Part shown: positions 16,924-26,526 of the stretch, piece after piece
How the letters are laid out: each line of letters begins with the position of its first letter
Numbering within the stretch: the stretch's first letter is position 1
Source: Xenophilus sp. AP218F
GTDB lineage: Bacteria; Pseudomonadota; Gammaproteobacteria; Burkholderiales; Chromobacteriaceae
Assembly: GCA_002213445.1 (NCBI GenBank)
Contig: NJIE01000031.1
Span: 1 to 64,000 of the forward strand
Length of the DNA: 64,000 bases
Direction: 5' to 3'
Notes under the pieces: model-generated
Told to the model about the DNA's origin: nothing
Databases searched by the model: none
The model's input: the letters and a program-made list of their open reading frames with translations, nothing else
Made by a program: the position numbers and the translations under genes

Positions 16924-17870
16924 GGCTGTTCTCCCTGTTGCTCCAGCACCGCCTGGATCACGTAGCGCGGGCGCGAGCGCACTTCCTGATAGATGCGGCC
17001 GATGTATTCGCCCAAGAGGCCGATGCCGAACAGCGCGATGCCGATCAGCAGGAAGACCAGCGCGAACAGCGTGAACACGCCGCCGACTTCCGGCCCCAGG
17101 ATCAGCCGGCGCAGGATCAGGTACACCACCAGCAGGCCGGAGCCGGCCGACACCGCCATGCCCAGCAGCGAGAACCACTGCAGCGGCACGATGGAGAAGC
17201 CGGTCATCAGGTCGAAGTTCAGCCGGATCAGGCTGTACAGCGAGTACTTGGACTCGCCGGCGAAGCGCTCTTCGTGGCCGACGACCACTTCGGTCGGGTT
17301 CTGCGCGAACTGGTAGGCCAACGCCGGGATGAAGGTGTGCAACTCGTTGCACTGGTTGATGGTGTCGATGATGCGGCGGCTGTAGGCGCGCATCATGCAG
17401 CCCTGGTCGGTCATCTTGATGCGGGTCAGCTTCTCGCGCAGCCGGTTCATCGCCCGGCTGGCCAGGTGCCGCCACAGGCTGTCGTTGCGCTGGCGGCGGA
17501 TGGAGCCGACGTAGTCGTGGCCCTTGTCCATTTCGGCCAGCAGCAGCTGGATGTCTTCCGGCGGGTTCTGCAGGTCGGCGTCCAGCGTCACCACCCGCTC
17601 GCCGCGGCTGTGCTCGAAGCCGGCCAGGATGGCGCGGTGCTGGCCGAAGTTGCCGTTGAACAGCACCACCCGCGTCACGTCCGGACGCAGGGCGAACTGG
17701 TCGGCCAGCATGGCCGGGCTCTTGTCGCGGCTGCCGTCGTTGATGAAGACGATTTCGTAACGGATGCCGAGCGCGTCCAGCGCCGGGTACAGGCGTTCGA
17801 ACAGCGCGCCCAGCACGTCCTGTTCGTTGTAAACCGGTATCACTACCGAAAGTTCGATCTGGTTTTCCAT
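16920..17870 (-). CDS. arnC: ArnC, undecaprenyl-phosphate formamido-arabinose transferase
   Basis: The product is 316 residues. A GT2 domain (about 8-235: SVVIPVYNEQ, VTLDADLQNPPED) transfers formamido-arabinose from UDP to undecaprenyl phosphate. Two C-terminal membrane segments (about 230-300) anchor it in the inner membrane, as in enterobacterial ArnC. QWFSLLGM and GIGLLGEYIGRIY are characteristic. It lies 5 bp after arnB and overlaps the formyltransferase gene by 4 bp. Confidence 0.95.
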   Translation of the reverse strand: MENQIELSVVIPVYNEQDVLGALFERLYPALDALGIRYEIVFINDGSRDKSPAMLADQFALRPDVTRVVLFNGNFGQHRAILAGFEHSRGERVVTLDADLQNPPEDIQLLLAEMDKGHDYVGSIRRQRNDSLWRHLASRAMNRLREKLTRIKMTDQGCMMRAYSRRIIDTINQCNELHTFIPALAYQFAQNPTEVVVGHEERFAGESKYSLYSLIRLNFDLMTGFSIVPLQWFSLLGMAVSAGSGLLVVYLILRRLILGPEVGGVFTLFALVFLLIGIALFGIGLLGEYIGRIYQEVRSRPRYVIQAVLEQQGEQP

Positions 17871-17875
17871 GGGTC

Positions 17876-19000
17876 CTAACTCAAAACCGGCCGCAGCGTC
17901 TGGCTTACGGCCTGGCAGACGCGCAGCACGTCTTCGTCGCGCATGGCGGGGAACAGCGGCAGGGTGACGGTGCGCGCGCCGATGTCCTCGGCCGCCGGGT
18001 AGCGGCCGGCGGCGTAGCCTTGTTCGCGGAACAGCGTGAACAGGTGCATCGCCGGGTAATGGACGCCGACGCCTATGCCTTGCTCTTTCATGCGGGCGAT
18101 GAATTCGCCGCGCGAGATGGCCATGCGCGAGAGCGGCAGCAGCGGCTGGAACATGTGCCAGTTGCTCTGTTCGAAGTCTTGCGGCGGCAGCTCGCAGCCA
18201 AGCTCGCGGTCGAAGTGTTGAAAATACAGCCTGGCCAGTTCCCGGCGGCGGGCGTTGAACGCGTCCAGGCTCTTGAGCTGGCCGAGGCCGATGGCGGCGG
18301 CGATGTCGGTCATGTTGGCCTTGCCGCCCAGCACGTCCACGTCCATGGTGCCGTCCGGGAAGCGGGTGACGCCTTGCAGGCGCAGCTTCTCGAACAGGCG
18401 CGCCTCTTCTTCGTTATTCAGCACCAGGCAGCCGCCTTCGCCGCAAGTCATGTTCTTGTTGGCGTGGAAGCTGAACGACACCAGATCGCCGGTCTGGCCG
18501 ATGGGCGCGCCCCGCCAGTTGGCGCCCATGGACTGGGCGGCGTCTTCCACCACGCGCAGGCCGTGGCGGCCGGCGATGGCGTACAGCCGCTCGCGGTCCA
18601 CCGGCAGCCCGGCGAGGTCCACCGGGATCACCGCGCGAGTGCGCGGAGTGATCGCGGCTTCCAGCCGGTCGAGGTCGATATTGCGGGTGGCCGGATCGGC
18701 GTCGACGAAGACCGGCGTCGCGCCGACCTTCATGATCACGTTGGCGGTGGCGATCCAGCTGAGCGGGCAGGTGACGACCTCGTCGCCGGGACCGACGCCG
18801 GCGATCTGCAGCGCCATTTCCAGCGAGGCGGTGGCCGAGGAAACTAGGCGCACCGGGCGGCCGCCGCAGAAGGCGGACAGCTCGGCCTCCAGCCGCTGGC
18901 AGTTGGGGCCGGTGGTGATCCAGCCCGAGCGCAGCACCTCGCCGACGGCGGCGATGGTGGCGTCGTCAATCGACGGGCGGGTAAACGGCAGAAAATCCAT
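17876..19000 (-). CDS. arnB: ArnB, UDP-Ara4O aminotransferase
   Basis: The product is 374 residues. ArnB is a PLP enzyme of the DegT/DnrJ/EryC1 family that transfers an amino group from glutamate to UDP-4-keto-arabinose in the cytoplasm. The Schiff-base lysine is Lys182 in SFSFHANKNMTCGEGG. The N terminus DFLPFTRPSID and the GVHYPAMHL region agree with known ArnB proteins. It is the first of four tightly packed genes arnB-arnC-formyltransferase-decarboxylase, with a 154-bp gap containing an inverted repeat separating it from the arnE-like gene upstream. Confidence 0.95.
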   Translation of the reverse strand: MDFLPFTRPSIDDATIAAVGEVLRSGWITTGPNCQRLEAELSAFCGGRPVRLVSSATASLEMALQIAGVGPGDEVVTCPLSWIATANVIMKVGATPVFVDADPATRNIDLDRLEAAITPRTRAVIPVDLAGLPVDRERLYAIAGRHGLRVVEDAAQSMGANWRGAPIGQTGDLVSFSFHANKNMTCGEGGCLVLNNEEEARLFEKLRLQGVTRFPDGTMDVDVLGGKANMTDIAAAIGLGQLKSLDAFNARRRELARLYFQHFDRELGCELPPQDFEQSNWHMFQPLLPLSRMAISRGEFIARMKEQGIGVGVHYPAMHLFTLFREQGYAAGRYPAAEDIGARTVTLPLFPAMRDEDVLRVCQAVSQTLRPVLS

Positions 19001-19025
19001 GGGGGCCTTTCTGGTTTTTCAATTA

Positions 19026-19127
19026 GCCACGGAAACACGCGGACAAGAACGGTGGTTCCAAGCCATCGCCTGAACCGCCGGCTGCCGGAACGTTGTTTTC
19101 ATTTTCCGTGTTCCGGGTGCTTCGTGG
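19026..19127. repeat. Imperfect inverted repeat, REP/MITE-like
   Basis: GCCACGGAAACACGCGG at 19026-19042 and TTCCGTGTTCCGGG...CTTCGTGGC at 19104-19127 are imperfect inverted arms around 60 bp. Palindromic units of the CCACGAAG/CACGGAA type are widespread dispersed repeats in many proteobacterial genomes. It splits the arn cluster between the arnE-like gene and arnB. Confidence 0.5.
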
Positions 19128-19154
19128 CGAAAATCCGGGTTTAGCGGCAAACAA

Positions 19155-19541
19155 TCAGCTTCTGGCCACCAGCACCACGCCGACGATGATCACCGCGATG
19201 CCGATCAGCTTCTGCGCGGCGAGCGCTTCGCCGAACAGCCAGTAGGCCAGCAGCGCGTTGACCACATAGCCGATCGACAGCATCGGGTAGGCCACGCTGA
19301 CGTCCACCCGCGACAGCGCCATGATCCACACCACCACGCTGATCGCATAGCAGGACAGGCCGCCGATGATGGGCAGGTTGGTGGCCAGCGACCAGCCGAT
19401 CGGCAGCGCGTTGGCGGCGGAAAAGTCGAAGTGGCCGATCTGGCGCACGCCGGCTTTGAGAAACAGCTGGGCGGCGGCGTTGAGTAGCACGCCGAACAGG
19501 ATCAGTCCAAATTCAATCAGCTTCATGCCTTCATGTTCCAT
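19155..19541 (-). CDS. Small EamA/SMR-type membrane protein, ArnE-like flippase subunit
   Basis: The product is 128 residues with four predicted membrane segments (about 9-27, 50-70, 76-96, 105-125). It belongs to the EamA/small multidrug resistance group. In enterobacteria ArnE and ArnF, of similar size, together flip undecaprenyl-phosphate-Ara4N to the periplasm; here only one such gene lies in the cluster, so it may act as a homodimer or have a partner elsewhere. Two starts are possible, ATG 19541 (used) or ATG 19526. It lies 33 bp after arnT. Confidence 0.82.
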   Translation of the reverse strand: MEHEGMKLIEFGLILFGVLLNAAAQLFLKAGVRQIGHFDFSAANALPIGWSLATNLPIIGGLSCYAISVVVWIMALSRVDVSVAYPMLSIGYVVNALLAYWLFGEALAAQKLIGIAVIIVGVVLVARS

Positions 19542-19574
19542 GCTGGCCGCGCCGCCCTCGGCGCGGCCCGATTC

Positions 19575-21245
19575 TCAGGGCTTGACCACCACCATGCGGC
19601 GCGGGTCCTGGTACACCACCTTCATCGGCAGGCCCTGCCGCTCCAGCTCGCGGTAGGTGTCGTCGCCGAGCATCGCCATGGCGCGCGGCTCGGCCTGCCA
19701 GCGGGCGACGAATTGCGACAGCTGCGGCAACCAGCGCTGCGGCTCCTGTTTCTCGCCGAACTCGAACTCGTCGACGAAGTCCACCAGCGTCACCGGCCGG
19801 CCAAGGTAGAACGGAAAGGTCTGATCGTAGTAGCGCACCGAATACACCGGCATGTCCGGCGTCAAATAGGGCTGGATTTGCGCCACGATTTCCTTGCTGC
19901 CCTTGAGCTTGCCGTAGCTGTCGTGGCCGCTGGCTGCCAGGGTGACGGCCAGCAGGCTGCCCAGCGCCAGCGCGGCCACCGCCGGCAGCGTTTGCCGCCG
20001 GTTCAGCTGCCGCCAGGCCAGCAGCGCGCACAGTACGAAGCAGGCCGCGCCGGCGGCGATGAAGCGGGCGAAGGGGTGCAGCACGGCGAGCGGCGTCTCG
20101 GCGGAGGCGAAGCGGTCGACGAAGGGATAGACGGCCAGCGCCGCCAGCCACAGCGCCAGCGGCGCCAGGATGTGCTTTTTCAGCGCGGCGGGTTCGATGC
20201 GCGCTAGGCTATGGGCCAGCAGCAGCGCCAGCGCCGGGAACAGCGGCAGGATGTAGGACGGCAGCTTGGAGCTGGACTTGCTGAAGAAGGCGAAGACGAA
20301 CACGCTCCAGATCAGCAGCAGCCGGCCGACGCGCAAGCCGTCGCCGCGGTCGCGCCAGCCTTCCGTCAGCAGGCGCGGCAGCAGCGTGGTCCACGGCAGC
20401 AGGCCAAGCAGCAGGTAGGGCGCGAAGTACCAGGGCGCGCCGGTGCGCTTGTGCTCGTCGGTGAGGAAGCGCTCGAAGTGCTCGCGGATGAAGAAGAAGT
20501 GGGCGAAGTCCGGGTTGCGCTGCGAAACCAGCACGAACCAGGGCGCGGCGAGCGCGAAGAACAGGATCAGGCCGCTGATCCAGTGCATTCTTTTCCAGAA
20601 CGCCCATTGCCAGTTGCAGAGGCTGTAGAGCACCAGGGTCGCGCCAGGGATGAGCAGGCCGATCAAGCCCTTGCTCAGCACCGCGCCGGCCATCGCCGCC
20701 CAGGTCACCCACATCCAGCCGCGCGTCTCGGCGGCGGTGGCGTCGTCCTGCTGCGCCAGCAGGAAGCCGCACAGGGCGACGGTCAGGAAGAAGCTGACGC
20801 CCATGTCCAGCGACAGGAAGTGGCTGTTGCTTATCATCCAGGCCATGCTGCCGCAGGCCAGCGCCGCGTAGCGGCCGGCTTCCGCGCCCCACAGCCGGCG
20901 GGCGGCGACCGCGGTCATCGCCACCGACAGAAAGCCGGTCAGACCCGGCCAGAAGCGGGCGGCGAACTCGTTGACGCCGAACGCGGCGAAGCTGATCGCG
21001 CCCATCCAGTACTGCAGGATGGGCTTTTCAAAATACAGGAAGCCGTTCAGGCGCGGGGTGATCCAGTCGCCGCTTTGCAGCATGAACAGCGACAGGGTGG
21101 CGTAACGCCCTTCGTCGGCGTGGATCAGACCGCGATAGCCCAGGCTGCCGAACCAGACGAGGGCGAACAGCAGCCATCCGGCCAGCTCGACGCTGCGCGA
21201 GACGGCCACGCCGGAATAATGATCGTAACGGGAAAACGAGCTCAT
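19575..21245 (-). CDS. arnT: ArnT, lipid A aminoarabinose transferase
   Basis: The product is 556 residues, close to the enterobacterial length. It is a GT39-type (GT-C fold) inner-membrane glycosyltransferase that moves Ara4N from undecaprenyl phosphate to lipid A phosphates on the periplasmic face, lowering affinity for polymyxin and cationic peptides. About 12 membrane segments are visible; the first periplasmic loop holds the acidic HADEGRYA and the GDWITPRLNGFLYFEKPILQYW block typical of ArnT/PMT enzymes. It is the first gene of the cluster as transcribed; in enterobacteria arnT lies near the end. Confidence 0.94.
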   Translation of the reverse strand: MSSFSRYDHYSGVAVSRSVELAGWLLFALVWFGSLGYRGLIHADEGRYATLSLFMLQSGDWITPRLNGFLYFEKPILQYWMGAISFAAFGVNEFAARFWPGLTGFLSVAMTAVAARRLWGAEAGRYAALACGSMAWMISNSHFLSLDMGVSFFLTVALCGFLLAQQDDATAAETRGWMWVTWAAMAGAVLSKGLIGLLIPGATLVLYSLCNWQWAFWKRMHWISGLILFFALAAPWFVLVSQRNPDFAHFFFIREHFERFLTDEHKRTGAPWYFAPYLLLGLLPWTTLLPRLLTEGWRDRGDGLRVGRLLLIWSVFVFAFFSKSSSKLPSYILPLFPALALLLAHSLARIEPAALKKHILAPLALWLAALAVYPFVDRFASAETPLAVLHPFARFIAAGAACFVLCALLAWRQLNRRQTLPAVAALALGSLLAVTLAASGHDSYGKLKGSKEIVAQIQPYLTPDMPVYSVRYYDQTFPFYLGRPVTLVDFVDEFEFGEKQEPQRWLPQLSQFVARWQAEPRAMAMLGDDTYRELERQGLPMKVVYQDPRRMVVVKP

Positions 21246-21280
21246 GACGGGTGCGGTCGATCAGTATTGTGATTTTGCAG

Positions 21281-21301
21281 TAACCGAACAGGATAACCGA
21301 A
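21281..21301 (-). promoter_or_regulatory. Direct repeat upstream of arnT, operator candidate
   Basis: On the minus strand TTCGGTTA is repeated exactly with a 5-bp spacer (TCCTG), 36 bp before the arnT start codon. Paired direct repeats near the -35 position are the usual layout for OmpR-family response regulators such as PmrA and PhoP, although the 13-bp period is longer than their usual 11. Confidence 0.45.
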
Positions 21302-21370
21302 GTCCGGGATTTTGTACGTTGACAGATTGTGACGGCGCGGGCTGGCGCGGCGACGCCGCCCGCGGGCCGT

Positions 21371-23116
<1,746 letters not shown>

Positions 23117-23136
23117 TTAAGCTAGTTACGGGTTTC

Positions 23137-23152
23137 TGTAACTGTATGTAAC
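23137..23152. promoter_or_regulatory. RstA-box-like TGTAAC repeat
   Basis: TGTAACTGTATGTA at 23137-23150 differs at one position from the reverse complement of the E. coli RstA consensus as I recall it (TGTAACNANATGTA). TGTAAC recurs at a 10-bp period (23137 and 23147). It lies about 95 bp upstream of the outer-membrane protein gene; an RstAB-like system is encoded at 24259-26333. Confidence 0.4.
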
Positions 23153-23203
23153 AAAATCCTTACATGGATTTCTGCACGGGAAGCAAAGCCATCGTCCAAA
23201 CGC

Positions 23204-23234
23204 AAAAACCGCCTGCGCGGACGTGCAGGCGGTT
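23204..23234 (-). terminator. Terminator of the hydrolase gene
   Basis: AACCGCCTGC and GCAGGCGGTT form a perfect 10-bp stem with an 8-base loop. On the minus strand it is followed by a U tract (TTTGCG after the closing TT), 25 bp after the stop at 23259. Confidence 0.82.
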
Positions 23235-23258
23235 GGGCAGAGGGAGAGTCGGCGGGCG

Positions 23259-24089
23259 TCAGGCGGCGGCGAAGGCGGTCCAGCCGGCGGCTTGCGGCTG
23301 CCGCGGCCGAACCTGCGCCGCGCCCTGGAAGAACTTCAGGCTGCGTTGCAATACTTCGGCGCGTTCGTTGTCCACCATCACCATGTGATAGCTGTTGGAC
23401 AGCGGCATGAAGTCCACCGGGCCGCCCAGATGGCGAATCAGGTGATGGGCGGAGCGCGGACTGGTGATGTCGTCTTCGTCGGCGTGGACGATCAGCGTCG
23501 GGCAGGTGATGTCGGCCAGGCGCGGCAGCAACTGGCGGCGCAGCCGGTCCACTTCGCGGATGCAAGCCAGCGGAATGTAGGCGTAGTGGAAGCGGTCGCC
23601 GCGTTCGAAGCGCTGCTGGATGGCCTTGCGGATGCGCGCGTTCTTGATGCCGAACGGCGAGACTTCCGGCACGCGCATCTTGCGCGCCAGGCGGGGAATC
23701 CGGTAGACGGCGTGGCGCAGCCAGGTCAGCTTGGGCAGGCTCCAGCCGTCCAGAAACAGCGGCGGGGCGTACAGGGCCAGCTTGTCCTGATGCTTTTCCA
23801 GGCGGGCGACTTCCAGCGCCACCAAGCCGCCGAGGCACACGCCGGCCAGATGCACCACCTTGTATTCCTGTTTCAGGCGGCGGTACTCCTGGCGGACGGC
23901 GTCCACCCAGTCCTGCCAGCGGGTGGCGAGCAGGTCTTCGGGCTGGCCGCCGTGGCCGGGCAGCACCGGGGTGTGGGTGATGATATCGGCCTCTTCCAGC
24001 GTACGACCGAGCGCGCCCAGATCGTAAGCCGTGCCGCCTAGGCCATGCACCAGCAAGGCTGCGGTTTTCGAGGAAGCCATGATGTCCAT
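23259..24089 (-). CDS. Alpha/beta hydrolase with a cysteine nucleophile
   Basis: The product is 276 residues, a single alpha/beta-hydrolase fold of the carboxylesterase/monoacylglycerol-lipase type. The oxyanion region is LLVHGLGGT. The nucleophile elbow reads AGVCLGG with Cys85 where Ser is normal; the TGC codon is clear in the DNA. The acid is in HADEDDITSP and the histidine in LSNSYHMVMVD. Cys-nucleophile hydrolases include dienelactone hydrolases and PHA synthases, so this protein may act on thioester or acyl-transfer substrates rather than simple esters. No signal peptide. Starts at 24089 or 24080 are both possible. The annotation esterase/lipase should be treated with care. Confidence 0.82.
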   Translation of the reverse strand: MDIMASSKTAALLVHGLGGTAYDLGALGRTLEEADIITHTPVLPGHGGQPEDLLATRWQDWVDAVRQEYRRLKQEYKVVHLAGVCLGGLVALEVARLEKHQDKLALYAPPLFLDGWSLPKLTWLRHAVYRIPRLARKMRVPEVSPFGIKNARIRKAIQQRFERGDRFHYAYIPLACIREVDRLRRQLLPRLADITCPTLIVHADEDDITSPRSAHHLIRHLGGPVDFMPLSNSYHMVMVDNERAEVLQRSLKFFQGAAQVRPRQPQAAGWTAFAAA

Positions 24090-24258
24090 TCCAGGAGTAT
24101 TCAGAATACCTGAATTATCCCTTTTGCCCGCGGGGCAAGTCTGTTGCCGTCCTGTCTGGGCTGTGAGACATCCTGTCCATGCTCTGTGAATAGAACGTCG
24201 TCGGATTGTGTCGCCTTGATGCCTTTGTGTGACCAATCGTGACCAAGATATTGCTATT

Positions 24259-25623
24259 TCATGGCGAGACGCCGTCGAGGCGGGGATTTTGCTCAATCTC
24301 TATGCAAAAACAGGCGCCGCCCAATTCGCTTTGCATAACAAAGGCCTTGCCCTGGTGATGCTCGGCGATCAGCCGGACGAAGGACAAGCCCAGCCCGTGG
24401 CCGCCGGTGGCGCGGTCGCGGCTGCGGTCCAGCCGCAAGAAGGGCTCGAACACCTTTTCGCGGTCGGATTCGGGAATGCCGCAGCCGTCGTCTTCCACCC
24501 GGATCAACAGCCGGCCCTGAGCGGTGAAGGCGACGCGCAGCAGCACCTGGCGCTGGGCGTATTTGAAGGCGTTGAGCAGCAGATTGCGGCTGGCGATGTA
24601 CATCAGCTTGCGATCGAAGCGGCCGTCGGCGCGGACGCAATCCAGCGCCAGCGTCAGGTTGTCCGGCTTGAGCGGCGTCACCAGATGCACCAGATCGTCG
24701 AACCAGTCGTAGAGGTCTATGGTTTCCCAGTGCAGCGGCACCTCGCTGCGGTTGAGCTTGGTGAATTCCATGCTGGTGTTGATCAGCTGCTCCAGCTCCT
24801 GCATGTCGCGCTCCATGCCGTCGCGGTAACGCTGCCACTCGGCGCGGTCTTCTTCTTCTTCCAGCATGGTCAGGCCGAAGCGCAGCCGGGCGATGGGGGT
24901 GCGGATTTCGTGGGCGATGGCGTGCGACAGCGCCTGGCGGGTTTCGATCTGCCGCTCCAGCCGCGCCGCCATGCTGTTGAAGGCCAGCGGCAGCGGCGCG
25001 AACAGCCGGCTGTGCGCCGGCCGGGCGCGGGCGGTGAAATCGCCTTCGGCGAAGATTTCCGCGGTTTGCCGCACTTCCAGCAAGTCTTTCCACAGCGGCC
25101 GCAAGCTGAAGTAGATCAGCGTGCCCAGCGTGGTGCCGGAGAGCAGCATCCACAACAGCAGCACTTCGATGTCCTCGCTGATCCAGTTGCTGTCGTTGTT
25201 CTGCTGATCCAGCGGGCCTAGCTGCAGCAGGCGCGAGCCCGGCGTCAGCGGCGCGTACAGGATCTGGCTGTCCGGGTCGAGGTAGGCGTTGCCAAGCGCC
25301 AGCTCCTTGCCGGCCTCCGGTTCGATTTCGGCGGGCACGCGGTCGATCAGCTTGACCGGATAGGTGAATTGCAGGCCGATGCCGCCCAGCGTTTCCTCCC
25401 ACTCCGCCTGCGGGTGCTGCTTGAGCTGCTGCTGCACCATCATCACCGTGCCGTGCATGAACTGCACCTTGTTGGCCTGATCGGTGCTCTGGTACAGCTT
25501 GGTCACCAGGAAGCCGAAGCCGAGGATGATCAGCAATTCCACCAGCATGGTGGCCAGGAAGTAACGGACGAACAGCGTGCCCAGCGAGGGCGACAGCCAG
25601 TTGCGCAGCGGTTTGAGACCCAT
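24259..25623 (-). CDS. RstB-like sensor histidine kinase
   Basis: The product is 454 residues. Two membrane segments (about 18-40 and 165-187) flank a periplasmic sensor of about 125 residues. A HAMP domain, the phospho-acceptor helix with SHAIAHEIRTPIARLRFGL, and an ATPase domain follow (N box NLLLNAFKYA, G1 VEDDGCGIP, G2 GGHGLGL). The FEPFLRLDRSRDRATGGHGLGLSF stretch is very like RstB of enterobacteria. Its ATG shares one base with the upstream regulator's stop (TAATG), so the pair is co-translated. The signal is unknown. Confidence 0.92.
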   Translation of the reverse strand: MGLKPLRNWLSPSLGTLFVRYFLATMLVELLIILGFGFLVTKLYQSTDQANKVQFMHGTVMMVQQQLKQHPQAEWEETLGGIGLQFTYPVKLIDRVPAEIEPEAGKELALGNAYLDPDSQILYAPLTPGSRLLQLGPLDQQNNDSNWISEDIEVLLLWMLLSGTTLGTLIYFSLRPLWKDLLEVRQTAEIFAEGDFTARARPAHSRLFAPLPLAFNSMAARLERQIETRQALSHAIAHEIRTPIARLRFGLTMLEEEEDRAEWQRYRDGMERDMQELEQLINTSMEFTKLNRSEVPLHWETIDLYDWFDDLVHLVTPLKPDNLTLALDCVRADGRFDRKLMYIASRNLLLNAFKYAQRQVLLRVAFTAQGRLLIRVEDDGCGIPESDREKVFEPFLRLDRSRDRATGGHGLGLSFVRLIAEHHQGKAFVMQSELGGACFCIEIEQNPRLDGVSP

Positions 25624-26333
25624 TATTCCCAATCGCTCCGCGAGAACAGATAGCCCTTGCCGCGCACGGTCTTGATGCGCGCCGGGGCGTCGGGGTTGTC
25701 GCCCAGCTTGCGGCGCAGCCGCGAGATGCGGGCGTCGATGGAGCGGTCCAGTCCGTCGAAGCCGATGCCGCGCAGCTCGCTCATGATGTCGTCGCGCGAC
25801 AGCACCTGGCCTGCGTGCGAGGCCAGCAGCCACAGCAGGTCGAATTCGGCGGTGGTCAGTTCGATCTGCTCGTCGCCCAGCACCGCCTCGCGGGTGGCCT
25901 GGCTGATGCGGAACTGGCCGAAGGTGGCGCTTTCCTCGGCTTCGGCGGCGGCGGCCGCGTCGCTGCGGGCGCTGCTGCGGCGCAGCAGAGCGCGCACCCG
26001 CGCCAAGAGCCGGCGCGGCTCCACCGGCTTGGCCAGGTAGTCGTCGGCGCCCAGTTCCAGGCCCAGGATTTCGTCCACGTCCTCGTCGCGCGCCGTCATC
26101 ATCAGGATGCGGCCGTTGTAGCGCGGGCGCACTTCGCGGCAGACGTCGAAGCCTTCCTTGCCCGGCAGCATCACGTCCAGAATCACCAGGTCGGGCTTCT
26201 GTTCCAGGATGACCGCCGCCGCGGTGTCGCCGCGGCCGTGCTGGCTGATCTGGTAGCCGTGCTTGGTGAGGTAGGCGGCGATCAGTTCCGCCAGGCGGAC
26301 GTCGTCTTCCACGATGAGAATATGTTGTTGCAT
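25623..26333 (-). CDS. RstA-like OmpR-family response regulator
   Basis: The product is 236 residues. The ATG at 26333 (MQQHILIVEDDVRLAELI) is preferred to a longer frame from 26372. The receiver domain has the acidic pair EDD, the phospho-acceptor Asp in LVILDVMLPG and the Lys in LAKPVEP. The C-terminal winged helix has ELTTAEFDLLWLLASHAGQVLSRDDI and RSIDARISRLRRKLGD. It is coupled to the kinase gene downstream. Targets are unknown; the TGTAAC repeats near 23137 are candidates. Confidence 0.93.
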   Translation of the reverse strand: MQQHILIVEDDVRLAELIAAYLTKHGYQISQHGRGDTAAAVILEQKPDLVILDVMLPGKEGFDVCREVRPRYNGRILMMTARDEDVDEILGLELGADDYLAKPVEPRRLLARVRALLRRSSARSDAAAAAEAEESATFGQFRISQATREAVLGDEQIELTTAEFDLLWLLASHAGQVLSRDDIMSELRGIGFDGLDRSIDARISRLRRKLGDNPDAPARIKTVRGKGYLFSRSDWE

Positions 26334-26526
26334 TGCATCTAGTTCCGGAGCGTCAAGTGAAAATAGTAACACGGGGTTAGCGGCCGCGTGTCTGGCACAC
26401 TATGCCCTTGTGTTTCCGTCGTCATGACGACAGAATCGATAGAGCAAAAACACTTGCCCGCCAGCGCGGCGGATTGGCCGCCGCGCCTGGTCGAGAGCGG
26501 GGATATAGAGAACAGGATAGACGCTT

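Noticed and set aside
26380-26410. GTGTCTGGCACAC palindrome upstream of cstA as a CRP site
   Set aside because: It is an inverted repeat but does not have the TGTGA-N6-TCACA form, so it is not called as a CRP site.
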